Under the pieces are notes generated by a model, which made no database searches, was not told where the DNA came from, and saw nothing but the letters and a program-made list of their open reading frames with translations. The position numbers and the translations under genes were made by a program. From Zygnema cylindricum (lineage: Eukaryota; Streptophyta; Zygnematophyceae; Zygnematales; Zygnemataceae), in assembly GCA_037447655.1 (NCBI GenBank), contig JBBHKE010000404.1:250001-305213 (forward strand): a stretch of DNA of 55,213 bases, given 5' to 3'. Positions within the stretch are counted from its first letter, which is position 1. Every line of letters starts with the position of its first letter. Positions 11,711 to 23,085 of this stretch are shown piece after piece.

Positions 11711-13615
11711 TTAGTATTCTGACTTTGACGTGGGAAATGAAAAGAAGGAAGACGGGGAGAAGGAAAAATCTGCAGATGTGCCAAAGGAGAAAAACGAAAA
11801 GACAACATCCGAGGTAACACCACAATACGAAGTGGAATTCGACGAAGAACTTGATCAAACACCGGATTTGGAAGATAGAGGAGATGAAAATCTTCCTAAA
11901 CGAAACCCGAGGATGCCTTCTATGTCGGCGTCAGATTTTTGAAGGAGGACAAAAAAGTAATAAATGGGTTCAAGAAAGACATGTAAATAAAAAACTCACA
12001 AAGATGTCTCACCCAGAAGAACCTCAAACATACTTAGAGGCCATAAATACCCCAGAAAGCAGCCTGTGGATCACTACCCTCAATGAACAAATGGCCCCTA
12101 TCATGAAAGCCAATACATGGGAGTTGGTAGATTGTCCACCGGACAGAAAACCGATTGGATGTAAGTGGGTTTTGAAGCTTAAACTAAACCCAAATAATAC
12201 CATTGAAAGATGTAAGGCTTGGTTGGTTGCTAAAGGTTATACTCAGAAAGAAGGAATAGACTATGAAAAAACCTTTGCACTTGTAGTCAGATTCCCTTCT
12301 GTCAGAATCCTCTTAAGTTTAGCAGTAGCTGAGGATATGGAAATACACCAGATGGATATTAAGACCACCTTCTTACACGGAGAGTTGGAAGAAGAAATAT
12401 ACATGAGGCAACCGGAAGGATTTGTGGAAAGTGGAGAAGAAAACAAGGTGTGCAAACTGATAAAATCACTTTATGGCCTTAAGCAAGCCCCGCGGGAATG
12501 GAACATAAAATTGGATGAATTTTTGACAAGTTTGGGATACATTAGAATAAGTTCAGATCACTCCATATATATATTTGAGGATGAAAATTGAGTGATATTT
12601 ATTGTTATTTATGTTGATGATTTGTTATTTTTAAGCTAGTCTTTAGATAAAATTAACAAACTCAAACAGGATGTGAGAAGTTGGTTTGACATGAAAGATC
12701 TCAGGGAAGCAAAATACATTTTGGGGATTTAAATGGAGATGGATAGAGGGAAATGAATTATAAGACTCACTGAGAAACAAGCCATCGGTAACTTGCTAGA
12801 AAAGTTTCACATGGAGAAAGCAAATAGGTGTACCACTCCCATGGATCTAAAAAAAGTATCGGAGGGGAGTGAAGAGGGAGGGATATTGATTTTGAATGAT
12901 AAGATGGATGAGGAAGAAAAGAGGTTTATCAAAGGAATTCCTTATAGGCAAATTGTAGGCAGTTTAATTTACTTTATGAATTATACACGTCCGGATATAG
13001 CTGCGGTTGTAGGCATTCTCTGTAGAAGTCTAAATAACCTACGAAAAGAGACTCGGAAGCAGTCAAAAAAATGATGAGATATTTGGTGGGAATAGGGGAA
13101 TTATGGTTGCATTTGGGAGGGGAGCACACTAACACCACCACTTAGAGTGATGCCAGCTATGGGGATGTGCCTTTGAGAGGATGTACAACTGGATATGTGT
13201 TGCAAATTAGATTTGGTGCATGCTGTTGGAGTATTTAACAACAAAAAGTTGTTGCTCAATACACTATGGAGGCTTAATACATGGCTTCATGTGTTGCCAC
13301 TAAAGAATCAATGTGGGTAAAATCTCAACACGAAGAACTTGGGTTCATGAAATCTGGGACTCAAAATTTCTTTTGTGATAATCAATGTGCTATCTCTATC
13401 GGTGCTAATCCAAAACACCATTTCAAAGCGAAACATATGGATATAAGAGTAAGCTATGTCAGAGAAAAGGTTTAGAATAAAATAATTAAAGTGGTTCATA
13501 AAAGTGATAAAGAGAAGATTGCAAACATGATGACAAAACCGGTACCTTTTCCTAAGTTGACCTTTGGAAAAGATTGTGGACTTGAATTAAAAGGATTATT
13601 CAAGAATTAAAAGGG
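11711..13615 (+). pseudogene. Copia-3 integrase tail, RT, RNase H and polypurine tract
   Basis: The longest open piece is 11851-12591: SHPEEPQTYLEAINTPE, KPIGCKWVLKLKLNPNNTIE, QMDIKTTFLHGELEEEIYM and [12 protein letters not shown]. Stops follow in the RT palm (near 12590 and 12640). RNase H pieces continue at 12793-13074 and 13281-13475 (FCDNQCAISI). A purine run AATTAAAAGGGAG leads to the 3' LTR at 13616. None of the enzymes could be active. Confidence 0.88.
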
Positions 13616-13660
13616 AGTTGAAAAGTAATTAAAATTCGAGAGGTGAAGAGAAGGAGAAGG

Positions 13661-13708
<48 letters not shown>

Positions 13709-14606
13709 CCTTGGCTGCCAGCATTGTCAAAAAGAAACTGGCAAACAAGCAAACAGATTGATAGATTGCAAAACCTTGCCTGCCGACATAGTCAGAAAGA
13801 AACAAGCAGACAAGCAAACAAATTTATTGATTGCGTAAAGGTTGCCTCAAACAAGATTTGAACCCAGGTCTGCGAAGTAATTCATAGACGTACGCCATAA
13901 ACATTATGGCGTTAACGAAATGATACACGCAATCAGTTTGATATGTATTTAAAGTGTTACGCAAAACGTCACTTTTATTAAATCAGACCAAAATTGACGA
14001 AACAACATCAATAGTCAAACAACGCTTATGGACGCGAATTTAACCGTGTAAAATATATGATCGGACGGAAGTCGTCGCCTCCGCCAAACCCGAATAAATA
14101 TTTGGCGACTTTTGAACATAGAGGCGCACTGTGCCACGTGGCGCCACATCATTGGACGCCGAAAAGGATGGGAGGAGAAACGATGGCTCCCATGTTGACA
14201 AGTGTCAACCAGAAGGCCATGTTGTACAATGGCCGTACAAGAAGTACAATCGGCCACTGTTCCTTCTTGTAATATACACCCTTTTGATTGGTCGAGGGTA
14301 GAGTAGTAAGTAGTTGTGAGTAGGAGTTAAGGGACTTAGCGTTTTTGAGGCGCCTCTCTCCAGGTGACCTTTTGTATTTATAGGCCATTTTTGGCTAGCC
14401 ATAACTTACTGCTCAGGGGAGTAAAGTCAGTGATTCTTTTTGCGTTTGACTCAAGGGAGTCTTGTCCTCACAATGGTGAGGGTGGTCAGAATATTTTTTT
14501 TCCTGGGTGGCACTTATTCAGTGGGAAAGTGAAAGGGTCAAATATTGTCCTAGAGGCTTTACATAGGCTGCTCATTTTGTGGGTTCATGGAGAACACATA
14601 ATTGCA
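13616..14606 (+). repeat. Copia-3 3' LTR
   Basis: It is collinear with 7051-7951, and its first base has mutated (AGTTGAAAAG instead of TGTTGAAAAG). It carries a (GA)n run near 13660-13705 and a ~70-bp direct duplication at about 13708-13850 absent from the 5' LTR. An antisense B-box GATTTGAACC (13855-13864) and a perfect hairpin CCTCAC-AATG-GTGAGG (14466-14481) are present. It ends GCA at 14606, followed by the CGTCC duplication. Confidence 0.92.
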
Positions 14607-14992
14607 CGTCCCGTAATGTGTTGAATGAAGCATATTGCGTCGAAAATTTTTAAATAACTATCGTACCCTATATAATCTAGCACTAGTCCTAGACTATAGG
14701 ATAAAGCTACCGGCTACCGGTTAGTTTGACGGACGGTAGGTACTAGGATCAATGCGGACATTAGGTACAAGGATCATTTTCGGTGCCGAAAACCACTTTT
14801 TGATACAAGCTAATTATCTAGCCTATTCTTTGTCTCCTTTGACAACATAGGCAGCCATGGTTCTAGCTCTCTCTCGTGTCTTAAGTGACTGCAACAAGTA
14901 TAGGGACTGGAGAGTGGAGCGAGAAAGAGGCTGCCTTTGTTGACTTTTTTTTTTCCTATTCAAACCTAGAAAATACATGATTTTCAACACTC
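14607..14992 (-). repeat. Copia-4 3' LTR, 5' part
   Basis: It continues the Copia-4 LTR interrupted by Copia-3. Read on the minus strand it starts TGTTGAAAATCATG at 14992, directly after a polypurine tract (GAATAGAAAATAATGGGAG, 14993-15011 on the complement). On the plus strand it holds the tRNA-like module (A-box-like TAGGATAAAGC, B-box-like region near 14745). It matches 17745-18102 of the 5' LTR. Confidence 0.87.
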
Positions 14993-15965
14993 CCATTATT
15001 TTCTATTCTACTTTATTTTTCAACCAAAAACATCTTTTCTTTCTCTTTTTTCTTTTCCCTCCATAAAACGTTAAGTGAATACCCTCGTGTTTAAAGAAGT
15101 GTATTAAATGAGCCGAAATAAACATTGCATCTTCTTGGTCACACATTATATTTCGCATGCCACTTTTCATAAATTCGAGCTAATGGAGCAAGGATTTTAT
15201 CAACCTCATCGATTTTTCATCCGAGCAACATGCACATTCCCTCTTAGTTGTCCCATCCCAAATCCGCAACACGGACCCATATGATAACCCATTTACAAAC
15301 ACACCTTCATAGATGGCATCATTCCCACTAGTGAGGTCAGAATCATTACCCCCCAAAATTATCTTTAAATTAAGAGTCCCCACTAAGTTCCTTATAAAAT
15401 CTACATCTTCCGAACTCATATTTTTATCCATGATAATTCTCCCGTTTTTTGAACTTTCCCCACTCTCTCCCATGGAATTCTTTCCACTATCATTTTCTAT
15501 TTTTATTCCCCAAAAATATTTCTCCTTCCCTAAACCTTTCATCAAATATTCCTCTTCTCCCCTATCTTTTGGAGTCCCCCTTAGATTTTATTCTCCCCTT
15601 TCCTCGAAATCCGTTGAAGTCTCCTTTTCCGACCAGTTTTCTGTTTCCAAAATATCTATGAAATTATCCTCATTATTATTATTTTTCCCATTTTCAATTA
15701 TGGATCCTAGATCTGACTTTCTCATTTCTAAGTCATACACTCTACACTCTTTGACATCCTCAAGTACCTCCTCTCTCTTTACTTCCCTTATACCTCCAAA
15801 ATCACATTGTTGCTTTTGTGGAATTTCTGTGTGCTTTTCTCTCTTCTCCATTCTACCGATGTGAAAAAGCTCCAAAATATCTTCATCCTCTTTCTCCTCT
15901 TCCCCTTCTTCCTCCTCATTCACATACCAACTTCTAAGTTCTTCCAAACAAGGGCATTCCTCCAT
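14993..15965 (-). pseudogene. Copia-4 shrunken gag-end/pol remnant
   Basis: The minus-strand frames 15965-15588 and 15545-15180 retain short islands of the Copia polyprotein in correct order with large losses between. A gag tail (GHYMEEC, EIPQKQQCDFGG) runs almost directly into the post-integrase KECRVYDL island, so protease and the whole integrase core are gone. TSTDFEERGE (relatives: ATDFEGGRR) leads to MKGLGKEKYFWGIKIE of RT, then GGNDSDLTSGNDAIYEG and CACCSDEKS of RNase H. Reading frame is kept across many joins. It has no catalytic capacity and is best seen as a non-autonomous derivative. Confidence 0.75.
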
Positions 15966-16937
15966 ATAATGACCTTGTTCCCTACAACAGAAGCAAACCC
16001 GTTTTTTTCAAAGCTCTCCTTTCTTTCCTTCTCCCTCTCTTTCCACCGAAGTTCCAATAGGGTTTACCTTTGTTTTTCTTCCTCTTATCATGCTTCCGCG
16101 AGTCACCATCGTTCCTCTTATCACGCTTCCGCCCGTCACCACCAGCTGTCAATGCATTCACTATATCACTTCCCCTACGAAGCTCCAAAGTGCTTTCCCT
16201 CACAAGAATCATCACCATGGTAATGTTCGAAGTCCATGAGGAGCAATCCATTGCATGCATACGGTAAATTATGTCTTCGTACTCATGTAGAAGTTTGAAG
16301 ATTAGTGTGTTAATTTTTCTCACCTCTGATTCTACATTTCGCGCACTAGCAAACTCAACATATAATGCAGCAATATCATTGCAAAACTGTATCATGCTAC
16401 CTCTTTTATAAAAATAGGCCTCTATTTCCTAATTTACTAATTGCTGCCTTTATATAGTTTCACTCATATAAATCTAAATCAGTGTTTCCCAGATTTTTGA
16501 AGACTTGGTTAGGTTTAAAAGAGTGATAGCTATGGATTTAGACACGTATCTAAGTATGAGATGTTTTGCTCTAGTGTTTTTATACTCCCAGATTTTACTA
16601 TAATTTTCTTCAGTTTTAGTTATAACCATTACAAGTGGAACCGTAGCCGAGAGTCTAGCTCCCCTCACCATAGGTGTTCCTTTTCCCTTCTCCCTTTTCC
16701 CTCTTCCTTGGCAATGATTTTCCCTTCACCTTCTGTTGCATTTGAACTCTTGTTGGTTTTCAGGGAAGCGCCAGATGAATCTCCATAGTGAGCTCCACGG
16801 AAGCCCTGTGGCGGACACCTCACTTGTCCCAAAACAATTCCCCCTAAGTGATTTTCGAAAAGCAATCCCTCCATCGTGAACTCCAAGTAAGTGGAGTCTG
16901 TTTCATCAAACATATGAACCCTAGATGGTGGGCACAT
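15966..16937 (-). pseudogene. Copia-4 gag
   Basis: Three minus-strand pieces cover most of gag: 16961-16665 (PSRVHMFDETDSTYLEF, GIVLGQVRCPPQGFRG), 16671-16474, and 16395-15982 (MIQFCNDIAALYVEFASA, KINTLIFKLLHEYEDIIYRM, LVRESTLELRRGSDIVNAL). A basic stretch and a remnant of the zinc knuckle follow. Length is close to the gag of Copia-9, so gag was retained while pol was lost. Frame changes near 16665 and 16400 break it now. Confidence 0.78.
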
Positions 16938-16941
16938 AACC
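16927..16941 (-). promoter_or_regulatory. Copia-4 primer binding site
   Basis: The minus strand reads GGTTATGTGCCCACC, one mismatch from the half-tRNA-Met site of Copia-1 and Copia-9. It abuts the 5' LTR at 16942. Confidence 0.8.
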
Positions 16942-18102
16942 TGAAATTCTATGGGTTCCATTCCTCAAAGAATTCGCACATCAAAAGAAGCTTTTCTCGA
17001 TAGTGCCGAATCCAACTCGATACAAACCCAAATGACTGACACCCTAACAGTCAAAACCCCAATACAGCTTCACCCATGTGAAATAAGACTTTTTGTGTGC
17101 TCAGTTCCACCACAGAATGCAAAGTTAGAATATGAGTTTTGGATAACATTCCCCACTTTGACTTTCCATTATAAATGCAACCATCCTCCATGCAAACACT
17201 CTGACCAACTTCATCCATGTGTAGCTTGGACTCCAATGAGTCCGCAACAAAAAAAATCAGTGAAAATGGTCAACTGAGTTAATAGTTATGGCAGGCCAAA
17301 ATTAGCTTTTTATACAAGAGTGCTCTCTGGGAGAGAGGCGGCTACCTACCAAAAATAGTATAAGTCATAAAAACCCCTCTTCAAGTCCCTTAGTATTGAG
17401 GTACGAACGGATTACATGACTGTACCGTACAGAAAGGTATTTCGTCTGATGTCGTTTTTGTACGGCCTTTGTACTGTAAGACCACAGAGTGGATGCTTGC
17501 CTATTTCGGATTCGTCCGTATGCTCCCCGAAATTCGTGCTTCTCAATGTTTTCTTGCCACAAGGTGCCTGGTCATGCCACACCAAAAAACGCCAAGGCGA
17601 CCATTCCGGAATTCCGGCTCGCACCATGGCCTTCGATAAAAACTGACATTTAATAGTGATTGTCGAAATAAAATGTTGTTTCGTTAATTTCGTGCGGTCT
17701 GGAATTGGTGCGGTCTTATTCATTTCCGTGTAATGTTCGTCCAATAATCTGTGAATGAAGCATATTGCGTTAACAATGTTTAAATCACCATCGTACCCAA
17801 TATAATTTAGCATTGGTCATAGAATATAAAATAAAGCTACCAGCTACCGGCTAGTCTGACGGACGTTAGATACCAGGATCAATTCTTGGTGCCGGCAGCC
17901 ACTTTTTGATACAGACTAAGTATCTACCCTATTCTCTTTCTCCTTGGACAGCATAGGCAACCATGGTTGAAGCTCTCTCTCCTGTCTTGAGTGAATGCAA
18001 CGAGTATGGGGATAGGAGAGTGGAGCAAGAAGGAGGCTGCCTTTGCTGACTTTCTCTTTTTCCTTTTCCTATTCAAAACAAGAAAATACATGATTTTCAA
18101 CA
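16942..18102 (-). repeat. Copia-4 5' LTR
   Basis: The minus strand starts TGTTGAAAATC at 18102 and ends TTTCA at 16942, length 1161 bp. TATA-like TGTATAAAAAG lies near 17310. Hairpin GGACTC-ATTG-GAGTCC lies at about 17230-17245, and the tRNA-like module is on the plus strand at about 17826-17890. Flanking bases 18103-18107 (CCTCT) belong to gag of Copia-5, showing that Copia-4 jumped into Copia-5. Confidence 0.9.
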
Positions 18103-19439
18103 CCTCTATGGTGCCCATTTTCAATGTAATAAGGTTTATATAGTGGGAAACCATGATGAAGATGCATTGTTTCAAAAACGGCTATAGGGCATTGTGAGGG
18201 ATTGTGTGCGTCGGCTAACTGCAAAATTGGGAGTTCCACCAGGGTTTGGAGGATCTTGATTCACAAGAGGATATGCGGAGGCAGAGGTAGTAGAGGATGT
18301 TGGAGAAAGCATCGTGTCAAACACAGGGAAGGAGAAACAAAAGGAGAAACTCACACCGATGTCTACTAGATCGGTTCCGGTAGCAAATGTTCAGAAAACC
18401 AAGGCAAATGATATCGAAATCAAGGATTTCAACAACACCGTGGCGACTCATTCTATTTTCGAGCCTCTCACTCAAGCAGTGGCTTCACCTCATCTTCATG
18501 GGGACAAGGTAGACGAGTTGTGGGAGGCAATGGTCAACATTTATAAGAGTGGTACGATTCAGCAGTAGAAGCTGGTTGATCAAAAGGTACAGCATATGTG
18601 TACAAAGGGGGAAAGATGTTAGATTATTGTAATGACTTTGCCGGGTTATTTAGGGAGTGTGAGAGTGCAAGGAAAACGGAGACCGAGAAAGAGAAGGTGA
18701 ATACTTTGTTGATAAAACTCCGAGATGATTATGAAAACATTGTTTTTAGGGTTCAGGATTTGCCAGATCATCGATGGATTTGAAACTCCGTTGTGGGGAT
18801 GATTTTGGTTCGAGAAAGCACAATTAAGATTCGGAGAGGAGGAAAGAGTGTTCAAGCATTGGCTGCGAGAACTAGCTGGGAGAATAAAGATATCAAGGAA
18901 CCTTATAGAAACATTGGTGGAGGAGGAAGAGGAAACTAATCGGACGGATCAGGATCGAGGCCTACGAAGGGGCTCTGTCACTTTTGTAAGAAGTCGAGAC
19001 AGTAAATATCGGAGTGTACTAAACTGAAAAAGCTGAGATTGAAGGAGGAGCAGATCGGAAAACCAGCGGTAGTAATGAAGAAGGCATTTGTTACATCACA
19101 AATCATGGGATAGGATTCCGATAAGAAGGATGGAGAACTTCTCCTCAACGAGGAACTAAAGTGAAAGGTGAGTTGGATATTCCAACGAGGCAAAAGTGTG
19201 CTTTCGATGGAGTAAGGGAGGATCCTGAAGAAAGATGGATTATTGATTCAGAAGCCTCTATGCATATGTGTGGAGAAAAACCATTATTTACCAAAATGAG
19301 AAAGATCCCTACTGTAAAGATATAGTATGGGGATGGAAGAATAGTAACTACTAATTTAGTGGGATTTGTGGGTGTGAGAGTCTTAGTTGATAGAAAGGCA
19401 TCCATAGTCACTTTCTCTAATGTTCTTTCTATCCCATAG
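18103..19439 (+). pseudogene. Copia-5 gag and protease
   Basis: Gag pieces: 18314-18568 (FEPLTQAVASPHLHGDKVDELWEAMVNIYK) and 18598-18783 (YKGGKMLDYCNDFAGLFRECESA, KLRDDYENIVFRVQDLPD). A broken zinc knuckle lies near 18985 (CHFCKKSR, then a stop). The protease reads IIDSEASMHMC near 19240, again Glu in place of the catalytic-triad Gly, as in Copia-3. Multiple stops follow. Confidence 0.85.
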
Positions 19440-20760
19440 TTGAACAAGAATCTTATCTCTACCCCAGGCTTAGATGATAAGGGTTTTCGGACTAGTACTA
19501 AGAAAGGAGTCTTTGTTGCTAGCTTTGAGAATAAAGTGTACTTCACGGCTGAAAAGGGTAGCCAAGGAATGTTTAGGTTGAATTTGAGTAATGGAAAGAC
19601 AAGAGTTTACTATGCTGTTGTAAGTGATTTAATGATGTGGCATAAAAGATTGGGACATGTGCATTTAGATAGATTGAAAAAAATGAAAAAAACAGATTTT
19701 GGATAATTGTAATGGATGTGCTCAAGGTAAGGCCCACAGATTGCCTTTTCCAAAAACCGCAACATATTAGGGTGAAAAGGTCTTTGATCTAGTTCATACT
19801 AACATATGGGGATCGCCCAAAGTGCCATCAGTTGGAGGGAAAAGATTTATGCTTACTTTCACTGATGATTGGTCTAGATATTCTAGAGTATATTTCTTGA
19901 AAAACAAATCTGAGGCTTTGGCTTACTTTAAGGAGTATAAAGCATGGAGTGAAAAGCTTCATGAGATACCTATAAAGAGAGTGAGGAGTGATAATGGGGG
20001 AGAATACACTTCTAAGGAGTTTAACGAGTTCTTGAAAGAGGGAGGGTTTAACACCAAAAGACTGTTCCAAAGTATCCAGAACAAAATAGTGTAGCCGAGA
20101 GACTAAATCAGACATTAAGTGATAGTGCCTGTAGTATGTTGTGTGATAAAAAGATAAGAAAACGTTTTTGGGCAGAAACTATGAATTGTGCTATCTTAAA
20201 AATAAACTCCTTACCTCGACAGTTAAATGATAAACACCTTTTGAAAGATAGAACGGGAGAAAACCTAATATTTCACACTTAAAGGTGTTCGAAAGTCAAA
20301 TGCTTAGTCTAAACACAGAAAAATCTTACTGGAAGTTAGAAGCAAGGGGAAAGTCGGGATACCTACTTGGGTGTGATAAAAATGTAAAGGGATAAAGAGT
20401 TTATGATCGCGTAAGAGAAGACATCATTCTAGTAAAAAACTAGGTAGTCATGGATGAAAGAAAGTCAATAGATCCCTTTAAATACACTAAACCGGTTAAG
20501 ATTAGAATTGAATCCGAAAATGAGTTAGATTCAGATTCTTCTAACCGAACTTCGGTTCAGACTTACCTTACAGAGGAAGAGTAAAATCTGACCAAGAGTG
20601 ACCCTCTCTTCGAATCACAGCTTCCGATTCAAACCGAGGAAGAAAACGATGAAAGATCGAAAATGGATGATGAACGTCGGAAGATGGACTCCACGGATAA
20701 GGGAGAAGATTTAGTCATTCGGAGAAATCTGAGATTACCCTCCATTCCACCATCAAATTT
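19440..20760 (+). pseudogene. Copia-5 integrase
   Basis: The frame 19440-19706 carries LNKNLIS, then MMWHKRLGHVHLDRLKKMKK (zinc finger histidines). The cysteine pair (CNGCAQGK) is in another frame near 19715. The core continues at 19822-20094 (GGKRFMLTFTDDWSRYSRVYFL, SDNGGEYTSKEFNEFL). It then degrades through the C-terminal extension, with several stops up to the SNFEGGRRSC segment near 20755. Confidence 0.85.
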
Positions 20761-22033
20761 TGAAGGGGGAAGGAGAAGCTGCAAGAAACTTTAAGAGAGA
20801 CAAGTGAACAACAAGGTAACGAAGCTGTCACATTTGAGCAAACCCCAGACTTACTCGGAAGCAGTTATTAGTCTGGAGAGTAGTAGATGGATGACAGCCA
20901 TTAATGATGAGATGGCTTCCATTATGGAAGCAAACACATGGGAGTTGGTGGATTGTCCTCCGAACAGAAAGCATATAGGATGCAAGTGAGTATTTAAGTT
21001 AAAACTGAATCCGGATAACACTATCAAGCGATACAAGGCCAAATTAGTGGCAAATGGGTTCACACAAAAGGAGGGAATCGATTATGAGGAGACCTTCGCT
21101 CCGGTTGTTAGATTTCCCTCCTTCCGGATTCTACTTAGTATAGCGGCAGCATAAGACATGGGAGTGCACTAGATGGACATCAAAACCGCTTTCTTACACA
21201 GAGAATTAGAAGAAGAGATCCTCATGGGAAAGCTAGTAGGATTTGTGGAGAAAGGAGAAGAAAGTAAGGTGTGCAGATTGATAAAGTATCTTTATGGACT
21301 AAAGCAAGCTCCACACCAATGGAAAAGAAGCTAGACGAGTTTTTGACGTGTTTCGGATATATCCGAATCAGTTTGGATTATTCCATCTACCTTTTTGAGG
21401 ACAAAGAAGGTATAATTTTCATTGCCATCTATGTTGATGATTTGCTTATTTTGAGTAAATCTATGGGGAAAATTAATGGATTGAAAAAGGATCTAAAAAG
21501 TAGATTTGAAATGAAGGACTTGGGAGAAGCAAAGTATATTTTGAGAATTCAGATAGAGAGGGATAGAGAGAAGAAAACAATTAGACTAACTCAAAAGGAA
21601 GCAAGAGGGAGTATGCTTGAAAAAATTCAAATGGATAAAACAAATAGTTGTACAACTCCAATGGACTTAAAGAAGGGAAATGAGGAGAGCTCAAAACAGG
21701 GAGTCTTGATCTTGGATAATGAGTTAGGACTTGAGGAAAGCGAGTTATGCAAACTATTCTATATAGACAGGTTGTAGATAGTTTGATCTATTTTATGAAC
21801 TATACTCGTCCTGATATAGCAGCAACTGTAGGGATATTACGTAAGAGTCTGAATGATCATTGGAAGAAAGATTGGGAAGCGACTAAAAGGGTCATGCGAC
21901 ACTTAAAAAGAACGAGAGATCTGTGGTTGAATTTGGGAGGGGATAATACTGACATCACCACTTGGAGTGATGCCAGTTATGGGGATGCTCCAATGAGGAG
22001 GTGTACTTCTAAGTATGTTTTGTATGTTCGGAA
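20761..22033 (+). pseudogene. Copia-5 RT and RNase H
   Basis: RT begins near 20804 (KVTKLSHLSKPQTYSEAV, ANTWELVDCPPNRK). AIYVDDLLILSKS lies near 21425, and the last RT piece runs 21271-21777 (DLGEAKYILRIQIERDR). RNase H at 21747-22040 reads IYFMNYTRPDIAATVGIL, WSDASYGDAPMRRCTS and YVLYVRN, then is cut by the Copia-6 LTR. Frameshifts lie near 21320 and 21760. Confidence 0.87.
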
Positions 22034-23082
22034 TGTATAAATTAATGGTTATTTTAGTATTTTCTAGGTCTAAAATGAAAGACAGAAAAGAAGTCGAGGC
22101 AGTGTGCTTCTAACTCCTCTCTTCAACTCCCACACTGGTCGCAGTCATTGAAAGTTGAAGAGGGCTAGAGCCATGGCTGCCTAAGCTACTTAAGAGATAG
22201 AGAGATAGGTGATAGATTTTGGTAGATTTACCAAAATATACTAGACCGACCGAGGATTTGATCTTGGTACCTGCCGTTTGTCAAGTTTGATATAGACGAT
22301 AGCTTTATCCTATAGACTAGGATCAATGCTGAGATATATAGGCTTTCACAAATATATAAACAATAAAACGTGAACAAATTTATTTAACTAAAAATAAAGT
22401 CGTCGCGCATGGATACAGGTTTGTAAAGTACGGAGTACGATATGGTTCCGAAACAAATACCGCACATTTTGTTTCGACAACGAAACAAATATCGCGCATA
22501 GATTTATGACGACTACGATTTCAATTCGGTTTAGATCGGACGGCCACAAAGGATGTCGAGATCGCGGAATAAGATTTTGGCGGTTTTCGGTCACCACCAC
22601 ATTGATTGAAACGAGGCACGACCACATTGGATACATGCATCTGCGGGGATTACGTGAACGAATCCAGATATGATATGTGTCAAGTGGTTGGCCATGTCGT
22701 ACAATGGTCGTACAAAAAGTACACCGGCACTTGTACCTTTTTGTACGACACAGTATTTTGATTGGTGCCGTACTTCAATAGATAGAGTTTTAGAGAGAGA
22801 TAGGACTTAGGAAAATGTGGTAGATAGGATCCTCTCTCTCAAAGAGCCTATATACAAAAGGTCAACTTTGACCCTCCATAACTTAATGCTCAGGGGAGCA
22901 AATTCAGAGATTGTTTTTGCTATCGACTCAGGGGAGTCTTGTCTTGACAGCGGTAGAAGTGGTCAGAGCTTTTTCTACCACGGTGGCGGATATTTTTGTT
23001 GAAATACAAAGGGGTTAGGGTTATCTTAGACGCTTTGTGTGAGCTGCTTACTGTGAGGGCCAATGGAGGTCTCGGAGTTGCA
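22034..23082 (+). repeat. Copia-6 5' LTR
   Basis: It starts TGTATAAATT, ends GAGTTGCA, 1049 bp, with TATTTTCTAGG near the start. A TATA-like CTATATACA near 22848 precedes perfect hairpins TGCTC-AGGG-GAGCA (22887-22900) and GACTC-AGGG-GAGTC (22925-22938). An antisense tRNA-like module lies at about 22245-22340. Only GGG follows before Gypsy-1 begins; this could be the first bases of the primer site. The rest of this element may be the Copia-7 fragment beyond Gypsy-1. Confidence 0.9.
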
Positions 23083-23085
23083 GGG

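Larger units (their letters stand above)
7051..14606 (+). mobile_element. Copia-3, full-length but degenerate Copia retrotransposon
   Basis: The element is bounded by LTRs (7051-7951 and 13616-14606) and by a perfect 5-bp target duplication CGTCC (7046-7050 and 14607-14611), so both ends are certain. Order is gag, protease, integrase, RT, RNase H. A 1240-bp solo LTR of another family (X) sits in the protease codons at 9155-10394. Many stops and frameshifts, and two diverged LTRs (including a GA-repeat expansion and a ~70-bp internal duplication in the 3' copy), indicate an old insertion. Confidence 0.95.
6689..18102 (-). mobile_element. Copia-4, internally deleted Copia, interrupted by Copia-2 and Copia-3
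   Basis: The minus-strand element has a 5' LTR at 16942-18102, a primer site at 16927-16941, gag at about 15966-16937, a shrunken pol and a 3' LTR. The 3' LTR is split: 14607-14992 and 6689-7050 are inside the window. The last ~400 bp must lie left of Copia-2. Aligning the split LTR with the intact 5' LTR places Copia-3 at the CGTCC site and Copia-2 at the CCTACC site. The internal region is only about 1.9 kb, against about 4.35 kb in Copia-9. Confidence 0.88.
18103..22033 (+). mobile_element. Copia-5, internal region only
   Basis: It is a plus-strand Copia interior that begins about 20 nt into gag, where Copia-4 inserted. It stops within RNase H where the Copia-6 LTR inserted (22034). Its 5' LTR should lie left of the window and its 3' LTR is not seen. 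All domains are present in order but with many stops. By nesting it is the oldest element of the left stack. Confidence 0.88.

Noticed and set aside
13660-13705. (GA)n run as a regulatory GAGA element
   Set aside because: The other LTR of the same element has only a short GA stretch, so it is microsatellite growth after insertion.
15313-15864. Plus-strand ORF of 183 codons
   Set aside because: It is the complement of the acidic Copia-4 gag-pol remnant; Ser/Phe/Leu-rich shadow without homology.
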